Below are positions 25,111 to 31,721 of a stretch of DNA of 31,978 nt, piece after piece (position 1 is the stretch's first letter; every line of letters starts with the position of its first letter). This DNA is from a virus, in IMG/VR virus record IMGVR_UViG_3300032213_000150, positions 1 through 31,978 of that record. One strand, 5' to 3'. Made by a program: the position numbers and the translations under genes. The notes below the pieces were generated by a model. It was not told where the DNA came from and searched no databases. It saw only the letters and a program-made list of their open reading frames with translations.

Positions 25111-26004
25111 CTATGTAGCAATCTCTGTCCATTCGGGGTTTTGTGTAGTTGACACATCAACCCAATTTGGTGTCTGGGAATCATCAATCACAGTCCACCC
25201 CCTAATAAAAACTGTTCCAACTGCTCCAGTACCCTGCACGCCAGTCACCAAAATGGTTTCTGATACTTTAACTGAAACAGTACCAACTTGTCCAGTTGCA
25301 CTGACCCCTGTAACACGATTTATTACTCTGGCTATCGCAGTGCCTACTGCACCTGTACCAACCACACCTGTGGGTGATGCGCCGCCGTTATAAATCAACG
25401 TTACCGTGCCAAGCTGACCTGTACCCGCAACACCTGTTGGAACCAGCGTCTTGTCCAATCTGAACGTAACGCTACCAACGGCCCCTGTACCAACCACGCC
25501 CGTAGGAGTGAATTGAACTTCGGGGGCTACAGTGCCAACTGCCCCTGTACCTGCAACTCCTGTTACAGAGATTGCTTTACCAACTCTTATCAGCGGAGTA
25601 CCAATTGCGCCCGTACCCTGCACACCAATCGGGATAACAAAGTCATTGACGTTAACAATGAAGTTGCCTATCTCCCCAACACCCTGTACGCCCGTAGGCA
25701 TGTACGCGACTCTTGGAGTAACCGCCCCTACTGAACCTGCCGCTGCTACACCGGTAAGGGTGAATCTAACCGCCGGTACAACACTTCCTACTGCACCCGT
25801 ACCCGCTACGCCCGTTGGAATGAACGTAATAGATACTGATATGCCAACCGAACCAACAGCGCCTGTACCTTGGACTGATATGCTGTTTTGTCCCCAAGGG
25901 CCATCGCCCCAAGTAGACACACCCCAGCCGCTCATTGGGAAGACTACACCGTCTCCACCCCAAGCGTTATACCCCCAAGGACGTTCGCCCCATCCGGTTG
26001 CCAC
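25111..26004 (-). CDS. Eleven-repeat GTGAVG protein with W/G-rich head (297 aa)
   Basis: The head (residues 1-40) is a Trp/Gly array (GWGERPWGYNAWGG, GWGVSTWGDGPWG). Residues 44-273 are eleven repeats of the type V-x-G-T-G-A-V-G-x-V followed by a variable strand and P-T-G, each 20 or 22 residues long. The tail has WVDVSTTQNPEWTEI. The even repeat lengths and alternating side chains suggest a stacked beta structure such as a fibre shaft. The start is a GTG at 26004 with only a weak GTGAG site; a nearby ATG is out of frame. It lies in the fibre module and may form a spike or baseplate part. Function is inferred only. Confidence 0.6.
   Translation of the reverse strand: MATGWGERPWGYNAWGGDGVVFPMSGWGVSTWGDGPWGQNSISVQGTGAVGSVGISVSITFIPTGVAGTGAVGSVVPAVRFTLTGVAAAGSVGAVTPRVAYMPTGVQGVGEIGNFIVNVNDFVIPIGVQGTGAIGTPLIRVGKAISVTGVAGTGAVGTVAPEVQFTPTGVVGTGAVGSVTFRLDKTLVPTGVAGTGQLGTVTLIYNGGASPTGVVGTGAVGTAIARVINRVTGVSATGQVGTVSVKVSETILVTGVQGTGAVGTVFIRGWTVIDDSQTPNWVDVSTTQNPEWTEIAT
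25186..25875 (-). repeat. Eleven tandem 60/66-bp coding repeats
   Basis: Units coding for V-x-GTGAVG and following residues repeat eleven times; each is 20 or 22 codons. On the plus strand the shared word is close to CCAACTGCACCTGTACC. Confidence 0.7.
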
Positions 26005-26014
26005 ATTAACTCAC

Positions 26015-26470
26015 TTACGCAATACGAATGATTGCCGTTGCCGCCGCCGCTACTGGAAACTGAATTGTGAAGTCACCAGAACTTACAGACTGGTCGCCAC
26101 CAAAACTCAGCACAGCGCAAGCTGCGCCAGAAGCTGATGAGTTGTAAATTAAAGCGCCGCAAGTTGTGAACGTAGCAGATGTCCAGCTTGTATCAGCAAA
26201 ATCACAAATAGCTGTTGTGCCGTCAGCAACAGGAGTTACTGAAGCCAGAGTATTGCCGGGCTGTGTGTAACCCGTTGCCGTAGCCAACTCGTCTGTACCC
26301 ATTTGGGAGTAGTTAGTTGTGGCCGCGCCAAACGTGCCAGAGCCAGCGGCTGTAGCTTTAAACAACGCAATTTTAAATGTGTTGCCGGTGGTTGTTGTAA
26401 AGTTGTGTACAGCTTTTAGGATTTCAACCTTGAAGCTGGTGGGCATTGCCGTGGTAATAGTAATAGCCAT
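26015..26470 (-). CDS. Small virion protein, paralogue of the 140-aa neighbour (151 aa)
   Basis: This beta-rich protein has the segments NTFKIALFKA, ATATGYTQPGN, TCGALIYNSS and FTIQFPVAAAATAIIRI. The same framework appears in the 140-residue protein at 26759-27181, so the two arose by duplication. The family is common in aquatic phages and is generally thought structural, perhaps a head or tail decoration subunit. A GGAG in the last codons of the 95-residue gene serves its ATG. No signal peptide is present. The role as a virion protein is inferred from family context. Confidence 0.6.
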   Translation of the reverse strand: MAITITTAMPTSFKVEILKAVHNFTTTTGNTFKIALFKATAAGSGTFGAATTNYSQMGTDELATATGYTQPGNTLASVTPVADGTTAICDFADTSWTSATFTTCGALIYNSSASGAACAVLSFGGDQSVSSGDFTIQFPVAAAATAIIRIA

Positions 26471-26471
26471 G

Positions 26472-26759
26472 TTATATCTCCAATAGAGTTACAAGTTCAG
26501 GATGCCCCGCTTCACGGAGACGGTTAGCTAGAGTCGTGTTGTTCGACTCAATTGCGCGTTTCATGTAGAACACCAACACACCACGGATGTGTTCACGGAA
26601 AGCTTGCGCTTGGTCGCGAATGGCCGGATGGGATTGATCCCCAACATAAATAATTTTGTTCAAAGCTTGCTCAGCAAGTTCTTCGGGATTGAACCCACGA
26701 TGGCTCACTGCGTGAACCAGCACGTCACCAATATCTCCGGATGATGTTGCTGCGAACAT
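26472..26759 (-). CDS. Small helical conserved phage protein (95 aa)
   Basis: The protein is helical and charged with a conserved-looking core (NKIIYVGDQSHPAIRDQAQA, then GVLVFYMKRAI) and a REAGHPELVTLLE end. It is found between the two paralogous beta proteins, overlapping the first in TAATG style. This family recurs beside structural genes of aquatic phages, but I know of no function. It lacks membrane segments despite the LVFYM stretch. It could be a small assembly chaperone or connector; this is a guess from context. Confidence 0.6.
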   Translation of the reverse strand: MFAATSSGDIGDVLVHAVSHRGFNPEELAEQALNKIIYVGDQSHPAIRDQAQAFREHIRGVLVFYMKRAIESNNTTLANRLREAGHPELVTLLEI

Positions 26760-27181
26760 TAGGTAATCCTTATGATTGCGTTAGTGCTATTGGCAACTGG
26801 AAACTGCACAGTAAACGAAGCAACAGACGTTTTATCTGAACCAAAGTCTAATACACAAACAGTCGGATTAGAACCACCTGATTGGTAAATTAAAGCGCCG
26901 CGTGCAGTAAGTGGGCCATACCAAGTAACATTAGAAAACGAGATATAACTAACGTTGTTAGCAGATATTGGTACAACAGAAACTGGAAGCGCAATACCAC
27001 CTGCGGTGTAACCTGTAGCTACAACTTCACCTGTTATGCCAGCGGTATAAACAGCGGTATCTGGGCCTAGTGTTGCTGCACCTGTGTACAGCGCCATCTT
27101 AAATGAGCCAGACGTAAAGTTGTAGACACCGTTCATTAGCCCGGTGGCAAACGCATTGGTAGCGCCTTGTTCAAGAGCCAT
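26759..27181 (-). CDS. Small virion protein, paralogue of the 151-aa neighbour (140 aa)
   Basis: It shares the frame FKMALYTG, VVATGYTAGG, TARGALIYQSGG, VCVLDFGSDK and FTVQFPVANSTNAIIRI with the 151-residue protein downstream. Both therefore have the same beta fold and probably the same kind of virion position, perhaps as different decoration subunits. The ATG overlaps the TGA of the adaptor gene (TGATG). No enzymatic motif was seen. The structural role is inferred from family and neighbours. Confidence 0.6.
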   Translation of the reverse strand: MALEQGATNAFATGLMNGVYNFTSGSFKMALYTGAATLGPDTAVYTAGITGEVVATGYTAGGIALPVSVVPISANNVSYISFSNVTWYGPLTARGALIYQSGGSNPTVCVLDFGSDKTSVASFTVQFPVANSTNAIIRIT

Positions 27182-27846
27182 CAGGTCACCGCCTGTCTAT
27201 ATTGACCAGAACGATAAGCATCCTGACGCTCCATACCATCGCCCAGACGTTTAGCCAACGCAAGTGCTTCTTGGTACTTACCGTTGTACAGCGCCATCAT
27301 GTCTTGCTCACCCTTCATGTAGGTGTAAGCTTCAACCAACGAGCCATACAAAAGCACTGAGTCAAAGTTGTCACCAAGCCATGTAGTTGTCGCAGTTACA
27401 ATAGACTCTGGGTAGTAGTAATAGTGCAACTCAACGGGATAGCTACCATCTGGTGTAGGGCCGAGGATAAACGTTAGCTCTGCATCATTAGTAGACTGAG
27501 GGCCAAACAACGCATAGTACTTTGGAGCGCCAGTATCACTAGCTCTTGGGTATGCTTGACGAATAAAGTTCACGTCTTTGTTTAGCAAATACTCGTAATC
27601 ACCTGTAGCTAACGTACCGTCTACCACAGCCATTGAGTACACCGCCAAGAAGTCCGACGGGCAAGCTAAGTACTTATTGCTGGCGGTTGTTACTCCTGTC
27701 ACGTTCTTGCGAAGTGATGGAAACTGAACGGTGTTGTAAATGCGCTGCTCAGCTTGCTGAACGAACACGGGGATATTAGCCACGAAATCAGCTTCCGTGT
27801 TCTCCGTGTACGCTTGAATAGCAGTGCTGAGTGCGGCGTAATTCAT
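27181..27846 (-). CDS. Phage neck adaptor protein (221 aa)
   Basis: The protein begins with a helical NYAALSTAIQAYTENTEADFV and VFVQQAEQRIYNTVQF, then has the strand-rich LACPSDFLAVYSMAV and LHYYYYPESI regions and a helical end (VEAYTYMKGEQDMMALY). This is the usual pattern of the small adaptor/head-completion proteins that bind under the portal in podoviruses (P22 gp4-like in role). Length fits. Its ATG overlaps the stop of the 68-residue gene (ATGA) and its end overlaps the next start (TGATG). The family call is from pattern memory; portal binding is inferred. Confidence 0.65.
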   Translation of the reverse strand: MNYAALSTAIQAYTENTEADFVANIPVFVQQAEQRIYNTVQFPSLRKNVTGVTTASNKYLACPSDFLAVYSMAVVDGTLATGDYEYLLNKDVNFIRQAYPRASDTGAPKYYALFGPQSTNDAELTFILGPTPDGSYPVELHYYYYPESIVTATTTWLGDNFDSVLLYGSLVEAYTYMKGEQDMMALYNGKYQEALALAKRLGDGMERQDAYRSGQYRQAVT

Positions 27847-28049
27847 GCCATCGGGCCTCGAGACATCAGACCTTTAGTAGCCGCCCCTGTACCGCGCATC
27901 TTGATGCCGCTGGTTTTAGTTGGCTTATAGCCTTGGCTACGGGAGTTAGCCACGTTAGTGGGCGTCTCCCGTAGATATTTAGCGTTGTCTTCTACACCAG
28001 CTTCTTGGATAGGAGCAGGTTTAGGCTGACGGTAAATTTTTGTAGCCAT
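27843..28049 (-). CDS. Small basic protein with ATKG-containing tail (68 aa)
   Basis: This short, basic, low-complexity protein has a Pro-rich start (YRQPKPAPIQEAG) and a C-terminus TSGIKMRGTGAATKGLMSRG. The ATKG word recalls the tag at the ends of three other small proteins at the right side of the window. It is preceded by GGAGG and overlaps the adaptor gene by four bases. It is likely disordered. Its constant company with the adaptor gene in related phages (from memory) suggests a neck or packaging accessory; function unknown. Confidence 0.55.
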   Translation of the reverse strand: MATKIYRQPKPAPIQEAGVEDNAKYLRETPTNVANSRSQGYKPTKTSGIKMRGTGAATKGLMSRGPMA

Positions 28050-28051
28050 GA

Positions 28052-28243
28052 TTAGCCTCCACGACCAACAGAGCGTTGGTTCATCACTTTAGCCATGTTG
28101 CGGCCATACTTAAGCATGTCGCTGTTTGTCTTGCCACCAGCACGAAGTTTGGTTGGGGTCTTGCCGGGGTGCATGTTTTTCTCATGCTTACCAACAGCAG
28201 ACTTAATCATCTTCTTGTCTTGGGCTAAATCTTTCTTGTCCAT
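28052..28243 (-). CDS. Small basic Lys-rich protein (63 aa)
   Basis: The chosen ATG at 28243 has a perfect AAGGAG six bases upstream, giving a start MDKKDLAQDKKMIKSAV. The longer reading from 28282 would lie over the end of the zinc-ribbon gene and lacks a ribosome site. The product is strongly basic with many Lys and Gly (KHEKNMHPGKTPTKLRAGGK) and an RSVGRGG end. Nucleic-acid or protein binding inside the virion is possible. No domain is visible. The ribosome site includes the TAA of the preceding gene. Confidence 0.55.
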   Translation of the reverse strand: MDKKDLAQDKKMIKSAVGKHEKNMHPGKTPTKLRAGGKTNSDMLKYGRNMAKVMNQRSVGRGG

Positions 28244-28249
28244 GTTCGA

Positions 28250-28255
28250 CTCCTT
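28250..28255 (-). promoter_or_regulatory. Ribosome binding site deciding the 28243 start
   Basis: AAGGAG overlaps the TAA stop (28254-28256) of the zinc-ribbon gene and lies six bases before the ATG. It marks the true start of the 63-residue gene rather than the longer in-frame reading. Confidence 0.65.
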
Positions 28256-28682
28256 ATGTCGTTGTAACCGTAACTGTACCAATTTCCACGTTTAAAACCA
28301 AGTAGTTTGGTGTTAAACCATCATCAGGGCCGCGTGCCCCACCAACGGGGTTCCATCCCCACTGAAAAACTCGACTGCCCTGCTCTGGAAACCCATTAGC
28401 ATCTACTGCGGTGCTATTGGTATTTGTAAGCTGTAACCCACTCAAACCAGACTGATAATAACTCCGATCAGGGCGAGGATTCCTCAAGCCTTGTGGATCA
28501 TCAACCGGGTACATACCCAACTGCAACTGTGGCTGATCGGGATCCCAGCACTCAGGGCAAACCAACAAGTCGTAGTTTTTCGTCTTGATGATCTCTTTAC
28601 GCAATACTTTTAACTTGAACCGTTGATCGCAACGGTCGCACTGCGCAATCGCCCATTTGCCAGAAGCAAACCGATTACTCAT
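28254..28682 (-). CDS. Zinc-ribbon protein of the neck region (142 aa)
   Basis: With the start at 28682 (TGATG overlap with the 315-residue gene) the protein begins MSNRFASGKWAIAQCDRCDQ. Four cysteines in two C-x-x-C pairs (15/18 and 42/45, CDRC and CPEC) form a zinc ribbon. The remainder is Pro/Asn/Gly-rich with a beta-like end (VEIGTVTVTTT). A longer reading to 28763 lies inside the upstream gene and is unlikely. Small zinc-ribbon proteins occur among phage head-tail genes. Zinc binding is a reasonable inference; the partner is unknown. Confidence 0.65.
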   Translation of the reverse strand: MSNRFASGKWAIAQCDRCDQRFKLKVLRKEIIKTKNYDLLVCPECWDPDQPQLQLGMYPVDDPQGLRNPRPDRSYYQSGLSGLQLTNTNSTAVDANGFPEQGSRVFQWGWNPVGGARGPDDGLTPNYLVLNVEIGTVTVTTT

Positions 28683-29629
28683 CAGGTGCCCCCAATATAC
28701 TGCTGACGAGGTACAAACCGCACAGCGGCCTTCTCTCGGTCTTCCGTAGCCGCCAACTCCCATGCTTCGTCGTATTGTTGCTTTAGTACAGGTAGGCGCT
28801 CAGCGCCACCGGCGATCTTTAACGCCAAGTAATACGACAGGCCAGCGGCCAAACATGGAATAAATCTAAACGGAATGTCCATCACGTTCACACCACCACC
28901 CGCATCCTGCGTGCGGCGTAGACGCCAGTAAACAAACGTGTACTGCTGGGCTGAATCTGGAGTCGGCCAAACCGTAACAGCCGGAACTTGAGCCCAATAC
29001 ACAATAGCTGCTGCGGTATGGGCTACGGCAATGGTTTCTTGCTGGCCACGGAAGCAGTTGTAGAGCGTGCCAGACTTGGCGTTTGTGTTCTGTGTGATGT
29101 AGCCGTAGTTGATGATCTCGTCATCAATCTTAATAAAGCCAGTAGAAGGCAGGCCCGTTACGTCATTTAACACAATCTCAGTGCTCGTAGACGTAATAGT
29201 CGTTGTAAGTGTGGCTGCAATCGGGGAGTTCTGCCCGTTAAAGCGCTGAATCCAGACCTGAATAGGTCTAGCTTGTTGAATCTTGTTGGGGATCGTAGCG
29301 TAGGTAGAAACACTAATACGCGTGATTGTCAGATCGGCTTGATTGTTCTGGATGTTAGCTTGCGTACGGATTACATGCTCGATTAAATCCACTGTGTCAT
29401 CTGGCAAAGCGTACGTGTTTTGGCCCTGTACCAGAGTGATCTCACCCTGCTCAATTGTCCACATATTGATGCCGCGATTGGCCCAATCTGCAAACATGAT
29501 GTTCAAACTGCGGCGTGCAGTGCGTAGATCATAGCCAGTACGCAGTTCGCCACCAGCGCGTTCAAACGCCTCCTCAACTAGCTCATCTAGCTGAAGATTA
29601 AATGTTGATGCGCCAGAAGTAATTGCCAT
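28682..29629 (-). CDS. Head-tail neck protein with inserted beta domain (315 aa)
   Basis: The first 130 residues carry a helical FNLQLDELVEEAFERAG and RTARRSLNIMFADWANRGIN, a pattern of podovirus neck/tail-tube accessory proteins, followed by a YALPDDTVDLIEHVI beta segment. Residues about 135-212 look like an inserted beta domain (GFIKIDDEIINY, then CFRGQQETIAVAH), a motif common in phage surface proteins. The end is helical (YYLALKIAGG, LKQQYDEAWELA). It is coupled to both neighbours (TAATG at its start, TGATG at its end). A gp4/tail-accessory-like position between portal and fibre proteins is inferred; no direct homology was tested. Confidence 0.65.
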   Translation of the reverse strand: MAITSGASTFNLQLDELVEEAFERAGGELRTGYDLRTARRSLNIMFADWANRGINMWTIEQGEITLVQGQNTYALPDDTVDLIEHVIRTQANIQNNQADLTITRISVSTYATIPNKIQQARPIQVWIQRFNGQNSPIAATLTTTITSTSTEIVLNDVTGLPSTGFIKIDDEIINYGYITQNTNAKSGTLYNCFRGQQETIAVAHTAAAIVYWAQVPAVTVWPTPDSAQQYTFVYWRLRRTQDAGGGVNVMDIPFRFIPCLAAGLSYYLALKIAGGAERLPVLKQQYDEAWELAATEDREKAAVRFVPRQQYIGGT

Positions 29630-29862
29630 TATCTAAACCCTGCTGTTTTCTTTGCGATCTTTTTTGGTTGGGCTACGAATTGTTTCCCGGCCTTTTTGCC
29701 CTTACGTTTCGCCAGCGTTGTTGCAGCGTACTCAGAAGGGCTGAGACTTTTGATCGCAGCGCTTGGAAGATATCTTTCACCCGTGTCAGAAGAGCGTTTG
29801 CCACTTTTGGTTCTCCATTTTTGGTCGCCCCAGTCCTTCAATGATTTCTGAGGCGCTTTCAA
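29629..29862 (-). CDS. Small basic conserved phage protein with KWRTKSGK motif (77 aa)
   Basis: The product has KSLKDWGDQKWRTKSGKRSS near the start, then GERYLPSAAIKSLSPSEYAA and an end rich in Lys (AKRKGKKAGKQF, QPKKIAKKTAGF). This layout recurs widely in aquatic phages as a DUF of unknown role (possibly DUF5872; from memory). The start is TTG at 29862, overlapping the TGA of the upstream gene (TTGA); the protein contains no other Met. It is very basic and could bind nucleic acid or capsid components. Function unknown. Confidence 0.6.
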   Translation of the reverse strand: MKAPQKSLKDWGDQKWRTKSGKRSSDTGERYLPSAAIKSLSPSEYAATTLAKRKGKKAGKQFVAQPKKIAKKTAGFR

Positions 29863-30134
29863 TCTCGGTAACCCCCGCCAGCCGCCTTGTATTTCTTGGC
29901 GACAAGCTGCGCTTTACGCGCTGACCACTGACCTGCGCCAGTTCCTTGGGTTGCTGCGGCTTTTACTTGAGACACAATCCTCTTGCGAAGACTAGGCTTT
30001 GTGTAATTGCCAGCAGCGTTTACTTTACCACCATCAGCGTACTGAGTGAAGTCGGTGTCATCCCTGCGAGCCTTACGTTTCGCATTTGGCATTTTGCTGG
30101 CGCGAATAGCGCCCATACCACGGGATGCCATCAT
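29859..30134 (-). CDS. Small basic protein with RKAQLVAKKYKAAGGGY end (91 aa)
   Basis: The protein has KRKARRDDTDFTQYADGGKV, then AAGNYTKPSLRKRIVSQVKA and an end WSARKAQLVAKKYKAAGGGY. These are recurrent blocks in aquatic phage proteins usually next to the KWRTKSGK gene. The two ATG codons (30134 and 30131) give MM at the start. It contains an ADGG motif of the kind seen in several other virion-region proteins. It is highly basic. Role unknown; DNA or capsid binding is a guess. Confidence 0.6.
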   Translation of the reverse strand: MMASRGMGAIRASKMPNAKRKARRDDTDFTQYADGGKVNAAGNYTKPSLRKRIVSQVKAAATQGTGAGQWSARKAQLVAKKYKAAGGGYRD

Positions 30135-30136
30135 GA

Positions 30137-30553
30137 TTAGTACATCTTGCAGTTAGTCTTGCCTTTTGTGGCAATACCGTCGGCACGGCTAGAAGCGGAA
30201 CCACCGGAAGCCATCTTTGTAACTTTCTTCATCCCAGCAGGTTTGCCGGTCTTAGAAAACGACATAAACTTAGCGGTCATGCCGCCTTTGGCTTTGTTCT
30301 CAGTAGTCAAAGACTCGTTGTACGCCTTTTCCTGTTTCTTAGCGTCAGCACGGTCTTTGGCTTCTTGTTTGGCTTCCTCAATAGCGTCAAAGTTAGCTGG
30401 TTTTTCAACACCGCGAGACTCACGTTTAATTTCAGCATCGTCTTCACGTTTTTTGGCGTCAAGCTTTTTTTGACCTGTCATAGACGCTAATTTTACGGGT
30501 CCGGCCATAAGCCCTGCACCCCCGGCAATAGTGGCAGCTAATTTTCCAAGCAT
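30137..30553 (-). CDS. Basic protein with tagged C-terminus (138 aa)
   Basis: A hydrophobic Gly/Ala N-terminus (LAATIAGGAGLMAGPV, 5-20) is followed by a charged helix (KQEAKDRADAKKQEKAYN), then a Lys/Gly tail with KAKGG and KMASGG and the final RADGIATKGKTNCKMY. The same last 16 residues, with one change, end the 169-residue protein upstream. The start lies nine bases after the TAA of that gene (TAAGGA). The two are probably diverged duplicates or share a mobile tail. Function unknown; virion DNA or membrane contact is possible. Confidence 0.6.
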   Translation of the reverse strand: MLGKLAATIAGGAGLMAGPVKLASMTGQKKLDAKKREDDAEIKRESRGVEKPANFDAIEEAKQEAKDRADAKKQEKAYNESLTTENKAKGGMTAKFMSFSKTGKPAGMKKVTKMASGGSASSRADGIATKGKTNCKMY

Positions 30554-30562
30554 GATAAGTCC

Positions 30563-31072
30563 TTAATACATTTTGCACTTGGTCTTGCCTTTGGTGGCAA
30601 TACCGTCAGCGCGTTTGGAAGCCGAAGAAGCCATGCCACCGGAGGCCATTTTCTTAACCTTGCCGCCCTTTTTGTAGTAAGAATTACGGCGCGGGACATT
30701 ACTAATTCCCATATCGTATTCAGCACGTGTCATTGGACTACCGACGTTAGCTTCCTGCATTGCCGCCTCTGCCGCCTCGCTCATAGGCCGTGACTTAACT
30801 ACGGGTTTACGCGTGATGGGCTTAGGCGCAGTAGGTTTAGATGGTGGAGAAACGGTCTCGCTGGAACTGCGACCGGCGCTAGAACCATAGTCAGAGTACA
30901 TGTCGTCATCTAAATTACGAGCTACATCTAGCTTTTCTGGTATTTCGCTAGCTTCTTTATCAGCAGCTATACGGCGTTCCGCTGCGGCGGAGTCTTTTTT
31001 GTCGCCCTTCTTGGACAACATATAGCCCAACGTGCCAAGCGCGGCAAGGGCTGTCAAGTCTTTACGTGCCAT
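30563..31072 (-). CDS. Basic protein with tagged C-terminus (169 aa)
   Basis: A short hydrophobic start (LTALAALGTLGYML) is followed by Lys/Glu-rich, then Pro/Ser-rich spacer sequence and a Lys/Gly tail with YKKGGKVKKMASGG and the ending KRADGIATKGKTKCKMY. It shares the whole tail with the 138-residue protein and a shortened version with the window-end protein. It is largely disordered by composition. AAGGAG precedes the ATG after a 15-base gap. The repeated tail suggests a common sorting or binding signal. Function unknown. Confidence 0.6.
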   Translation of the reverse strand: MARKDLTALAALGTLGYMLSKKGDKKDSAAAERRIAADKEASEIPEKLDVARNLDDDMYSDYGSSAGRSSSETVSPPSKPTAPKPITRKPVVKSRPMSEAAEAAMQEANVGSPMTRAEYDMGISNVPRRNSYYKKGGKVKKMASGGMASSASKRADGIATKGKTKCKMY

Positions 31073-31087
31073 GTTGGGCTCCTTAAA

Positions 31088-31543
31088 TTAGCAGGCTTTG
31101 CCGCCGTAGTTCATCTTCTTGGTCATGCCGCCTTTTTTCATGCCTAGTGGCTTGCCGTCGGCTTTCATACTGACCATAGTGCCCTTTGACAGACCCTTTG
31201 ATTGAATGGCGTGCTCGCCTTTGCCTTTAAAGCCACCAGCTTTAACTGCGCCCATTTTGGCTGTAGTGATACCGTTACCGGCACTGCCGCCTTTTGCCAT
31301 TTTCTTTGTAGCCATGATTCCACCTTTTTTCATAAGTTCCATCTTGCCTTGGCGGGTCGATGGGTTGTTAATTTTTTGAAGATCGGGGCGGGACTTGTTG
31401 GTGTCCTTACCAAACTTCATACCTTTGCTTGCTTCACTAAACTCTTTTGCAACTTTTACAGGAACGCCAGATGCTTTGGCAAATGCTGGGTTGTGAGCCG
31501 CAGCGTCCATGAACTTCTTTTGTTTTTCACTCGTCGCTGGCAT
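31088..31543 (-). CDS. DUF3008-like protein with Lys/Gly-rich tail (151 aa)
   Basis: The N-terminus MPATSEKQKKFMDAAAHNPA and VPVKVAKEFSEASKG is typical of the small DUF3008 family (assignment from memory). The rest is a long, disordered, Lys/Gly/Met-rich tail with AKGG, KKGG and MNYGGKAC at the end. It is strongly basic. AAGGAGG lies within the holin-like gene, overlapping its last codons. DUF3008 proteins have no known biochemical role. The tail has the same style as its neighbours, which suggests a common virion partner. Confidence 0.6.
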   Translation of the reverse strand: MPATSEKQKKFMDAAAHNPAFAKASGVPVKVAKEFSEASKGMKFGKDTNKSRPDLQKINNPSTRQGKMELMKKGGIMATKKMAKGGSAGNGITTAKMGAVKAGGFKGKGEHAIQSKGLSKGTMVSMKADGKPLGMKKGGMTKKMNYGGKAC

Positions 31544-31721
31544 TTGCAGCCTCCTTGCGATTAGTCAAACCACGAACGGTGTCGGACTCCCAGATACGGA
31601 GGCCAAGATAAATAATCGTGAACAAAGAAGCCAGAGGTGGAAGCCACGTAGCCATAACACCAACAGTTGTTAAAACTGCTGCGCCATCTGCAACTGCTTT
31701 AGCTGTGTCATGCTGGGTCAT
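31527..31721 (-). CDS. Small holin-like membrane protein (64 aa)
   Basis: Two hydrophobic stretches, about 14-27 (GAAVLTTVGVMATW) and 29-43 (PPLASLFTIIYLGL), are followed by a charged RIWESDTVRG tail, a pattern seen in small phage holins. It may span the membrane once or twice. The ATG overlaps the TGA of the window-end gene (ATGA), and its last 17 bases overlap the DUF3008-like gene. It lies 13 kb from the main lysis cassette, so it may be an early-acting holin, an antiholin or unrelated to lysis. The role is inferred only. Confidence 0.55.
   Translation of the reverse strand: MTQHDTAKAVADGAAVLTTVGVMATWLPPLASLFTIIYLGLRIWESDTVRGLTNRKEAANASDE

Noticed and set aside
25532-26137. Plus-strand open frame of 201 codons with Pro/Thr repeats
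   Set aside because: It mirrors the GTGAVG repeats of the minus-strand gene; repeat structure comes from the real gene.
28683-28763. Longer start for the zinc-ribbon gene
   Set aside because: It lies entirely in the upstream gene, whereas the ATG at 28682 forms a TGATG junction like those elsewhere in the block.
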